Shown here: piece by piece, positions 1 to 7,987 of the stretch
Layout: every line of letters starts with the position of its first letter
How positions within the stretch are numbered: the first letter of the stretch is position 1
Source: Comamonas kerstersii
GTDB taxonomy: Bacteria; Pseudomonadota; Gammaproteobacteria; Burkholderiales; Burkholderiaceae_C
Length of the DNA: 64,000 bases
Direction of reading: 5' to 3'
Assembly: GCF_008801935.1 (NCBI RefSeq)
Contig: NZ_VZOT01000001.1
Location: 372,001 to 436,000, forward strand
Position numbers and translations under genes: made by a program
The notes under the pieces: model-generated
Told to the model about the DNA's origin: nothing
Databases searched by the model: none
Seen by the model: the letters and a program-made list of their open reading frames with translations, nothing else

Positions 1-15
1 CCTGCTAAATAATTC

Positions 16-95
16 ATAGCTGCTAGCGCATATATATAAAGGACTTCAGATAGTTTTCTATCTGAAGTCCTTATTTTTCAAGCGCTAACAGCTAT
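16..95. repeat. Dispersed nested-palindrome element, copy 1
   Basis: The outer arms are ATAGCTGCTAGCGC (16-29) and GCGCTAACAGCTAT (82-95). Inside lies a perfect 15-bp inverted repeat, 39-53 against 58-72, around a TTTT loop. A T-rich run follows the right arm. The element sits 17 bp past the stop codon of the minus-strand binding-protein gene that ends at 113. It belongs to a family found at nine other places in this window. Confidence 0.85.
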
Positions 96-112
96 TGTTT
101 TTTAATCGATGC

Positions 113-1108
113 TTACTGAGGCTGAAAACCACTTTCGACAATGATGCGCTTCCACACTGCCGTGTAATCACGCTCACGCTGGTGCAGCTGTGCAGGCGTC
201 ATGGGGTCGACGACCAGCCCGATGGCTTCGAGCTGCTCACGGATATGGGGTTCCTGCACGCTGTCTGCCAGCGCGTGCGCAAAGCGCTGCTGAAACGCTG
301 CAGGCACACCCTTGGGCGCGTAAATACCGTAGTACGGCATGTCTTCCAGCCCCTTCATACCCAGTTCGGCAAAGGTAGGCACTTCGGGCAGCAGGGGCTG
401 GCGCTTGCCGCCCAGCACGGCCAGTACGCGCACCTTGCCTTCCTTGTGGTAGTTCACAAAGTCCTGCACCGAGCCAATGCCAGCCTCGATCTGGCGGCCC
501 AGCATGTCACCAATCATGGGGCCACTGCCCTTGTAAGGCGCAGAGATCAGATCCAGCTGGTAACGCTGCGCCAGCTGCTTGACCAGAAACTCGGGCGTCG
601 ATGCAGGTGCAGGAATGCCCACGGCGCTGCGGCCCTCCGCGTCTTTGCGCACCCATTGCAGATACTCCTCAAAGGTCTTGGCGGGGTGCATGCCGGAGAC
701 GGCAAAGGTGTTCACGAACGAGGCAAAACCGCCCATGGGCGTGAAGTCCTGCTCGGGGTCAAAACCTGCATGGCGCACCACCTGCGGCAGGATGGAAATG
801 CTGTGGTCGTGCGTCAAAAACAGCGTCGTGCCATCGGCCGGAGAACTTTTAAGCAACTGGGCAGCAATCTGGCCACCAGCGCCTGGTTTGTTTTCGATGA
901 TGACCGTGCGGCCCAGGCGCTGGCTCAGCGGCTCCTGCAGCAGGCGCGCAATCACGTCCGTGCCACCACCGGGAGGAAAGCCCACCAGAATGCGAATCGG
1001 GCGCTCCGACGCCCACGACCAGCGCCAGCCTGCCACGCTGGCGGTAGCCAGCACTGCTGCTTGGGTGGCAGTTTGGGCGAGGAAGCGACGGCGGGAGGGA
1101 TGGGTCAC
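113..1108 (-). CDS. Bug/TctC-family tripartite tricarboxylate transporter substrate-binding protein
   Basis: This is a predicted periplasmic solute-binding protein of the Bug (TctC) family, 331 aa, the usual length. The N-terminus carries a twin-arginine motif (SRRRFLAQ) and a hydrophobic stretch ending near WSWASE, so export by Tat is likely. The mature part starts with the typical RPIRILVGFPPGGGTDVIARLL segment. The start is GTG at 1106-1108, preceded by CGGAG. No TctA or TctB membrane partner lies next to it, so this is an orphan binding protein, as is common in Burkholderiales. The ligand (a carboxylate, amide or other small organic) cannot be told from sequence. argH lies upstream on the same strand, separated by a terminator. 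Confidence 0.93.
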   Translation of the reverse strand: MTHPSRRRFLAQTATQAAVLATASVAGWRWSWASERPIRILVGFPPGGGTDVIARLLQEPLSQRLGRTVIIENKPGAGGQIAAQLLKSSPADGTTLFLTHDHSISILPQVVRHAGFDPEQDFTPMGGFASFVNTFAVSGMHPAKTFEEYLQWVRKDAEGRSAVGIPAPASTPEFLVKQLAQRYQLDLISAPYKGSGPMIGDMLGRQIEAGIGSVQDFVNYHKEGKVRVLAVLGGKRQPLLPEVPTFAELGMKGLEDMPYYGIYAPKGVPAAFQQRFAHALADSVQEPHIREQLEAIGLVVDPMTPAQLHQRERDYTAVWKRIIVESGFQPQ

Positions 1109-1246
1109 AAATTACTCCGGTAGTGAAATAAAGAAAAAGCCATACACGGCCATCTGCCAGCCTACCGGACGAAATGCATCGAAAAATGAATAAACACCAA
1201 GCATATGGCGATGCATCACATCGTGAACACCGCAGAAAGACAAAGA

Positions 1247-1270
1247 AAAAGGGACGCCGAGGCGTCCCTT
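1247..1270 (-). terminator. Intrinsic terminator of argH
   Basis: A 10-bp stem, AAGGGACGCC (1249-1258) and its complement (1261-1270), is followed on the minus strand by a T-rich run (CTTTTTCTTTG). It lies 32 bp beyond the argH stop codon. Confidence 0.8.
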
Positions 1271-1302
1271 GATGGCGTGCAGCACAAGCTGCCAGAAGCA
1301 CT

Positions 1303-2757
<1,455 letters not shown>

Positions 2758-2809
2758 GGGAGGGCAAAATTTCCAGAAATGACAGACACCCGGAATAGCC
2801 GGATGCCCT

Positions 2810-3889
2810 ATGCACAATCCGCAAATTCTATCGAGCCAATCCACTTTCCCCGCATCTTCCGAGCAGACGACCCCTCAGACTGCTTCAGCGCCCCCGGTGC
2901 TGATCTTCGATGCCTGCCATCTGGGCGTGGTCTTGCGCGCCGTGCTCGGGGTGGAATTGACGCTGGCCATTGCCGCCCTGTACACCAGTGCAGACGCACA
3001 GGACTGGCTGCTGCACATGGCCTGGCTCACCAGTGGCGGCCTGCCCGGCACACTCGTCTGGCTGCTGCTGGCCTGCAGCCTCAAGCGCGTGCTGCACCGC
3101 ATGGATGCCCCCCTGCAATACGCCAGCGGCGTGGGGCTCGGGGTGGGGGCCGGGCTGTATGCCAGTGCCATGCTGGCCATCTCCGGCGAGATCACAGCCT
3201 TGCACTGGCTGGCCAATGCCATCGTCGGCGGCCTGTTTGCCGCCGTGCTGGTCGGCTACCTGGTGCTGCGCGCCGAAGGCAGGACTCCTGCTGCCACCAC
3301 CGCGCAACTCACGGCGCTGCAGGCACACATCCGCCCACACTTTCTGTTCAACGCCCTCAACAGCGCGGTGGCGCTGGTGCGCGAACAGCCCTCCAAGGCC
3401 GAGCAGCTGCTCACCGATCTGAGCGACCTGTTTCGTGCCACCTTGCGCAATCCACGCAGCACCATTTCCCTGCAGGAAGAGATCGAGCTGGCCCAGCGCT
3501 ATCTGGATATTGAGCAGGTACGGTTTGGCGACCGGCTGCAGGTGGAATGGCTGCTCGACCCGGCTGCTCTGCACGCCCGTCTGCCCCCACTTCTGCTGCA
3601 GCCCTTGGTGGAAAATGCGGTCAAACACGGGGTAGAACCCTCAGAAATTGGCACAAAAGTAACAATTTCAGCGCAGTTAACGCGAAAAAAATTCATTTTG
3701 CTCACGGTCACCAATACACTGCCCCAGGAGGAGCACCGAGGAGACAGAGCCGCCAGCCGCCTTGGCCAGGGCATGGCGCTTGCGAACGTCGAGCGGCGTT
3801 TGCGCTTGTTACATGATGTCCAGGCCACTTTCAGCGCAGGCCCCAAAGACCGTGTCTTCGAGGTCAAGATTTTGCTTCCATCCAGTTAA
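2810..3889 (+). CDS. Sensor histidine kinase, LytS/AlgZ (FimS) type
   Basis: This is a membrane sensor kinase of the His_kinase (PF06580) class, 359 aa. The first half has about four hydrophobic segments (residues about 30-155) and no obvious periplasmic sensor domain. The phospho-acceptor histidine lies in [15 protein letters not shown], near residue 173. The ATP-binding N box NAVKHGVEP is near residue 270, and a G-rich segment ([13 protein letters not shown]) near residue 325. The response regulator gene begins 21 bp downstream, so the pair forms one operon. By family it corresponds to AlgZ/FimS of Pseudomonas, which acts with AlgR. The regulon here is unknown. The ATG at 2810 gives a protein that starts directly before the predicted membrane domain. 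Confidence 0.9.
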   Translation: MHNPQILSSQSTFPASSEQTTPQTASAPPVLIFDACHLGVVLRAVLGVELTLAIAALYTSADAQDWLLHMAWLTSGGLPGTLVWLLLACSLKRVLHRMDAPLQYASGVGLGVGAGLYASAMLAISGEITALHWLANAIVGGLFAAVLVGYLVLRAEGRTPAATTAQLTALQAHIRPHFLFNALNSAVALVREQPSKAEQLLTDLSDLFRATLRNPRSTISLQEEIELAQRYLDIEQVRFGDRLQVEWLLDPAALHARLPPLLLQPLVENAVKHGVEPSEIGTKVTISAQLTRKKFILLTVTNTLPQEEHRGDRAASRLGQGMALANVERRLRLLHDVQATFSAGPKDRVFEVKILLPSS

Positions 3890-3910
3890 CAGACCACTCG
3901 GAGATAAGCC

Positions 3911-4693
3911 ATGCATGTGCTGATTGTCGATGATGAATTGTTGGCTCGAAACCGCCTGCGCGTCCTTTTGAGCGAATGTGAAGATCCCGCATCACCCTTT
4001 GTCATTGAAGAGGCTGCGAGCACCGCTCAGGCGCTGGAATTCCTGCAGCGCAGCCCCATTCCAGTAAACATTCTCTTTCTCGACGTGCAGATGCCTGGCC
4101 CCAACGGCCTGGTGCTGGCACAGACCGTGCGCAGCATGAGCAAGCCACCTGCCGTCGTCTTCGTCACTGCCCATGCCATGTATGCAGCCAACGCCTTTGA
4201 GCTGGAGGCAACGGACTACCTCACCAAGCCCGTGCGACTGGAGCGCCTGCAGCAGACGCTGGCCAAGATACGCCGCATTCGCGCACTGGAAGGGCTGGGT
4301 GATGCTACGGATCACCTGCCAGCGCTGGTCATACGCGACCGTGGCCGTGCCGAGCGCGTGCCGCTGCACCAGATCATTTATTTCAAGGCCGAACAGAAAT
4401 ACGTCACGGTGCGTACTGCCTCTCGCACCTACATCTACGACAACTCACTGAGCGAGCTGGAAAACCGCTTCCCCAGCCAGTTCGTGCGCATTCACCGCAA
4501 TGCACTGGTGGCGCCATCACAGATGCGCGCGCTGGACAAGCACTACACCGATGACGACATGGAATGCTGGGTGCTGCGCCTGCACAGCGTGCCAGAGACG
4601 CTGCAGGTGTCGCGCCGCCAGCTCGCATCTGTGCGCCATGTGCTGCACAGCATGAGCCACTGCGCAGCAACGCCCCAGGCCGAGCCAGCCTGA
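3911..4693 (+). CDS. LytTR response regulator, AlgR-like
   Basis: This is a DNA-binding response regulator, 260 aa. The receiver domain (about 1-125) has the acidic pocket VDDE, the phospho-acceptor Asp58 in LDVQMPGPNG, the switch region VTAHAMYAANAF and the conserved lysine in DYLTKP near 106. The C-terminal half (about 140-240) is a LytTR domain with the typical YFKAEQKYVTV and FVRIHRNALV segments. It sits 21 bp after the histidine kinase gene and is followed by a strong terminator. AlgR-type regulators commonly control surface structures and cyclic-di-GMP, but no target is visible here. Confidence 0.93.
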   Translation: MHVLIVDDELLARNRLRVLLSECEDPASPFVIEEAASTAQALEFLQRSPIPVNILFLDVQMPGPNGLVLAQTVRSMSKPPAVVFVTAHAMYAANAFELEATDYLTKPVRLERLQQTLAKIRRIRALEGLGDATDHLPALVIRDRGRAERVPLHQIIYFKAEQKYVTVRTASRTYIYDNSLSELENRFPSQFVRIHRNALVAPSQMRALDKHYTDDDMECWVLRLHSVPETLQVSRRQLASVRHVLHSMSHCAATPQAEPA

Positions 4694-4704
4694 GACCTGG
4701 ACAT

Positions 4705-4739
4705 AAAAAACGGCACCGTTTTCTGGTGCCGTTTTTTTT
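4705..4739 (+). terminator. Bidirectional terminator between the LytTR regulator and ZIP genes
   Basis: The stem CGGCACC (4711-4717) and GGTGCCG (4725-4731) is flanked by A6 on the left and T8 on the right, so it can serve both convergent genes. Confidence 0.9.
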
Positions 4740-4752
4740 GTGCCTTCAGCCT

Positions 4753-5574
4753 TCAGTGCGCATGCCCGCCATGGGCCAGCCCACTGACTACGGTGACCAG
4801 CACAATGCCCATCACCAGCCAGGCGATCTGCACCAGACTTTCACGCGCAGACAGTCGCTTTTGCAGTTGCGGAATCAGGTCTGACAGCGCCACATAGACA
4901 AAGCTGCTGGATGCCACGGTCAGAAAGTAAGGCTGCCAGTCTTCCAGGTGGCCGACGAGGAAGTAACCTGTCACGCCGCCCAGCGCCGTCACCGCACCTG
5001 CCAGCGAGACTTTGAGCACCGCCAGACTGCGGTGGCTGCTATTGCGCAGCACCACCAGATCGCCAATGTGGTGAGGCACTTCGTGGGCCAGCACAGACAC
5101 GGCGGCAATCATGCCCAGACGCATGTCTGCCATGAATGCCGAGGCGATCAGAATCCCGTCGCCAAAGCAGTGCACGCTGTCGCCCGTCAGCAGCGACCAG
5201 CCCTTGCTGTGTACGTGGTGATCATGATCATGGTCGTGCCCATGTGCGTGTGCATGGTGGTGATGCCCATGTGCCTCATGGCTGTGCTCATGGCCGTGGT
5301 GCCACAGCTCCGCCTTGGTCAGCAGAAAGAAGAACACCACACCGATCAGCAGCGTCATGAACAGGTCATGTGCGCTGGCCTCGCTGTTAAAGGCTTCGGG
5401 CAAGAGGTGCATGAAGGCCGTGGCCAGCAGCGCACCTGCGGCCAGACTCAGCAGTCCCTGCTGCCCACTGCCTGTGTGGCCCTTGCCAAAACCAAGCTGC
5501 AAAAGAAAGTTAGCCACCCAGACGCTGCCGATACCAGCAGCAAGGGTGGCCAGAATGATGGCGACCAATGTCAT
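4753..5574 (-). CDS. ZIP-family divalent metal transporter
   Basis: This inner-membrane ZIP permease of 273 aa is likely to move zinc or another divalent metal into the cytoplasm. It shows the two metal-site signatures of the family: HCFGDGILIASAF in one membrane helix and LAHEVPHHIGDLVVL in the next. Between helices III and IV, about residues 91-127, lies a loop with some 17 histidines interspersed with Asp, Glu, Ala and Gly, the classic variable metal-binding loop. About eight hydrophobic segments are visible. It is convergent with the two-component operon and shares its terminator. No Zur-like operator was evident upstream. The cation cannot be assigned from sequence. Confidence 0.92.
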   Translation of the reverse strand: MTLVAIILATLAAGIGSVWVANFLLQLGFGKGHTGSGQQGLLSLAAGALLATAFMHLLPEAFNSEASAHDLFMTLLIGVVFFFLLTKAELWHHGHEHSHEAHGHHHHAHAHGHDHDHDHHVHSKGWSLLTGDSVHCFGDGILIASAFMADMRLGMIAAVSVLAHEVPHHIGDLVVLRNSSHRSLAVLKVSLAGAVTALGGVTGYFLVGHLEDWQPYFLTVASSSFVYVALSDLIPQLQKRLSARESLVQIAWLVMGIVLVTVVSGLAHGGHAH

Positions 5575-5761
5575 AGCTCACTACGATGTTCTGTGGTCAG
5601 ACAGGGCTGACCGATGCCTGATTGTCCATGAAAGCCCATGCGCGCTTTGCGAGCTTTTCGGACAAACTGCATTGCCTGCATGGGTGCTTGCGGGCTTTCA
5701 AGAACGCCCTTATCAAAACACGCTACACCACCTGTCAAGCCCCTGGGAATCCCCCAGCGCA

Positions 5762-6793
5762 TCAGTGCTTGACCGAAGCCTTGCGCCGCCAGGCGTCAAC
5801 CACATGCTCATCCAGCAAAAACTGCTCGACCATCGCCCAGCCGCTCACAAAGCGCTCAAGGTAGATGCGAGATGCACCGGGAGATAAATCAGCGGGCTCA
5901 AAACCCGCCAACTTGAGCCCATCGCGCATCTTTGAAGTGCTAGCAATGCGCTGCAAAGCCTGCTCCATCACGGATCGTTCTTGCTCAGGCACCGCTTTCG
6001 GAACAAACAAAGCCGTCCAGCCATGCTCAAACGGTAGCCAGCCTGCCTCTTCAAATGTCGGCGTCTCCGACTGCCCCGCGAATGGTTTTCTGCCACTTTG
6101 CACCAGTGTTCGCACCTGTGTGCTTGAGGCACCTATGCGATCACAGCGCGCCAATGCCAGGTCTGCGCCTTGCTCCAGCACCGCTGCAAAATCGCCGTTG
6201 ACACTGTAGGGCTGCACCTGCCATGCATGATTGGTGGCTTGTTCCATGCCATGCACCCACAGCTGCATACGCCCTTCAGAAAACGGCAATGCAATGCGAA
6301 CAGGACGGTCCAGCTGCGCTACCCAGCTGTGCAATTGCCCAGCAGCTTGCAAGGGCGATTCCGAATGCACAAACGCGCACCAGCGCTTAAACCCAAGCAA
6401 CAGCAAAGGCTCAAAATTGGCAATATGGGCAGGGTGTGCCAGGCTGGACGTACTCACTCGCAGAGATTCCTCGGGTGCAACCAGTACAGCGTACTGTTGC
6501 GCTGCACCTGACAAGCTCCAGCGAAAAGCTGCATCACCCTGGCCACGAGTTGCAGCATCCACCACGATCTGCCGCCCCAACATGCGTGAAAGCTCATGAG
6601 CCAAAGCTTGTGCTGTATCAAACCGGAAGCCCTGAGCAAACGCGGGTTGCACGATCACCCAGTTTGCTTGGCTCTGCAGGGGCTGTCCGATGCTGAGCTT
6701 CTCCTCTGCACAGACGTGTGAAACAAGCGCTGCAATGGATAGACATGCGGCCCTCGCACGCCAACGCGTCCATACATTCATGGAACTGAACAT
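5762..6793 (-). CDS. Divergent Bug/TctC-like periplasmic binding protein
   Basis: This 343-aa protein probably has a secretory signal (RARAACLSIAALVSHVCAEE) and would be periplasmic. The C-terminal part (VPKAVPEQERSVMEQALQRI, then a DGLKLAGFEPADLSPG-like stretch) matches the late region of Bug/TctC binding proteins. The usual N-terminal phosphate-loop-like segment PGGG is replaced by unrelated sequence, so it is a diverged member. I chose the ATG at 6793 because AAGGGGGGAT lies directly before it; the frame opens 12 codons earlier at 6829. An alternative ATG is at 6781. It has no transport partner nearby and the ligand is unknown. The 187 bp between this gene and the ZIP gene show no convincing feature. 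Confidence 0.72.
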   Translation of the reverse strand: MFSSMNVWTRWRARAACLSIAALVSHVCAEEKLSIGQPLQSQANWVIVQPAFAQGFRFDTAQALAHELSRMLGRQIVVDAATRGQGDAAFRWSLSGAAQQYAVLVAPEESLRVSTSSLAHPAHIANFEPLLLLGFKRWCAFVHSESPLQAAGQLHSWVAQLDRPVRIALPFSEGRMQLWVHGMEQATNHAWQVQPYSVNGDFAAVLEQGADLALARCDRIGASSTQVRTLVQSGRKPFAGQSETPTFEEAGWLPFEHGWTALFVPKAVPEQERSVMEQALQRIASTSKMRDGLKLAGFEPADLSPGASRIYLERFVSGWAMVEQFLLDEHVVDAWRRKASVKH

Positions 6794-6874
6794 GTATCCC
6801 CCCTTGCAGACACTCAGCTTTATAAGCAAAAACCCTTACTACCTATCAGCGCAAGCGTAATTTTGAAGAAATTG

Positions 6875-7183
6875 TTATATCCGAACCCATCGCCATAATG
6901 CAGCAGTTACGGCCCCCAGCACCACAACCAGCAAAAATGGTGCACGCAGCAGCAAAGCGATGGCGGCCACCACCAAGGCAGCCAGGCGTGCATCCAGCGC
7001 CAGCGCCTGCCCTGCGGCAAAGGTATTCATCACTGTCAAGGATGTCAGCAAGGCCACCGTCATGCAGGCTGCAATATGCGCCATGCGCGGGTTCTGCAAA
7101 TAGCTCGCCGGAATCGCATAACCCAGAAACTTGGTGGCAAAGGCTACGGCGCAGGCCAGCAAAATCCAGTGCCACATGCTCAT
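6875..7183 (-). CDS. azlD: AzlD-family branched-chain amino acid export subunit
   Basis: This small membrane protein of about 102 aa begins MSMWHWILLACAVAF and has three or four hydrophobic helices, the AzlD pattern. AzlD works with the larger AzlC in exporting branched-chain or related amino acids. The ATG at 7181-7183 overlaps the azlC stop codon (ATGA), which implies translational coupling. The open frame runs further upstream to 7306, but that extension is antisense-like arginine-rich sequence inside azlC and is not needed. No terminator is seen after it. Confidence 0.9.
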   Translation of the reverse strand: MSMWHWILLACAVAFATKFLGYAIPASYLQNPRMAHIAACMTVALLTSLTVMNTFAAGQALALDARLAALVVAAIALLLRAPFLLVVVLGAVTAALWRWVRI

Positions 7184-7869
7184 GCCTGCTCCCTGATCAG
7201 GCGCGCGCTGCGCCACCAGCCCCATGCTGCCCCTACAACGGCCGCCACCAGAATGGGCAGCCCCGGTGGCAGCAGCGGAACGGCGAGCATGGTCACAACG
7301 CCGCACAGCACGGCCAGCGCCACCGGCTCACGCTGCCTCAGGCGTGGCCACAGCAGGCCCAGGAATGCCGCCACAGCAGCACCATCCAGTCCCCATTTGC
7401 GCGGATCACCCAGCGCATCGCCCAGCAAGGCTCCCAGCAGGGTGAAAGCATTCCACAGCACAAACACCCCCAGCCCTGCCGTCCAGAAGCCGCGCTGCTG
7501 CTCCTGCGGCTCCAGCTGGCCAGATGCCGTGGCGGCGGACTCATCAATCGTCAGCTGCGCCGCCGCAGCCTTGCGCCAGCCACGTGGCTGCAGCATGCGG
7601 TTCATCTGCATGCCATAGACGGCATTGCGCACGCCCAGCAAACTGGCGGCCCCCAGCGCCGCAGCACCTGTGCCGCCACCGGCGATGACGCCAATAAAAG
7701 CAAACTGCGAGCCGCCGGTGAACATCAGTGCGCTCAGCGCCATGGTCTGCCAGAGATTCAGCCCGGCCCCCACTGACAGCGCCCCAAAGGAGATGCCATA
7801 CAGACCGGTGGCAATCGAAATGGACAGCCCCATGCGCATGGCAGGCGTCCAGGATGATGGTGCGATCAC
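7180..7869 (-). CDS. azlC: AzlC-family branched-chain amino acid export permease
   Basis: This is an inner-membrane permease of 229 aa. The segment MRMGLSISIATGLYGISFGALSVGAG and the GGSQFAFIGVIAGGG helix match AzlC/YgaZ proteins. Hydrophobic helices run through the whole protein. It forms a translationally coupled pair with azlD. The regulator often found next to azlCD (Lrp or AsnC type) is absent. The repeat element at 7891-7970 lies 21 bp before its start codon, so either the promoter lies beyond the repeat or the repeat forms part of the 5' leader. Confidence 0.93.
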   Translation of the reverse strand: MIAPSSWTPAMRMGLSISIATGLYGISFGALSVGAGLNLWQTMALSALMFTGGSQFAFIGVIAGGGTGAAALGAASLLGVRNAVYGMQMNRMLQPRGWRKAAAAQLTIDESAATASGQLEPQEQQRGFWTAGLGVFVLWNAFTLLGALLGDALGDPRKWGLDGAAVAAFLGLLWPRLRQREPVALAVLCGVVTMLAVPLLPPGLPILVAAVVGAAWGWWRSARLIREQA

Positions 7870-7890
7870 GTGTCCCTCTATGTTTTTTCT

Positions 7891-7970
7891 ATAGCTGCCA
7901 GCGCTGATAAAACAAAGGTTTCAAATAGAAAACTATCTGAAACCTTTGTAAATCAAGCGCTAGCAGCTAT
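7891..7970. repeat. Dispersed nested-palindrome element, copy 2
   Basis: The outer arms are ATAGCTGCCAGCGC (7891-7904) and GCGCTAGCAGCTAT (7957-7970). The inner stem is 17 bp with one mismatch, 7912-7928 against 7933-7949, around AAAA. A T6 run follows the right arm. It lies 17 bp past the polA stop and 21 bp before azlC. Confidence 0.88.
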
Positions 7971-7987
7971 TTTTTCAATAGCCATGA

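Noticed and set aside
5571-5762. Small minus-strand open frame between the ZIP and Bug-like genes
   Set aside because: It has no recognisable family and no Shine-Dalgarno, and its ends only touch the neighbouring genes.
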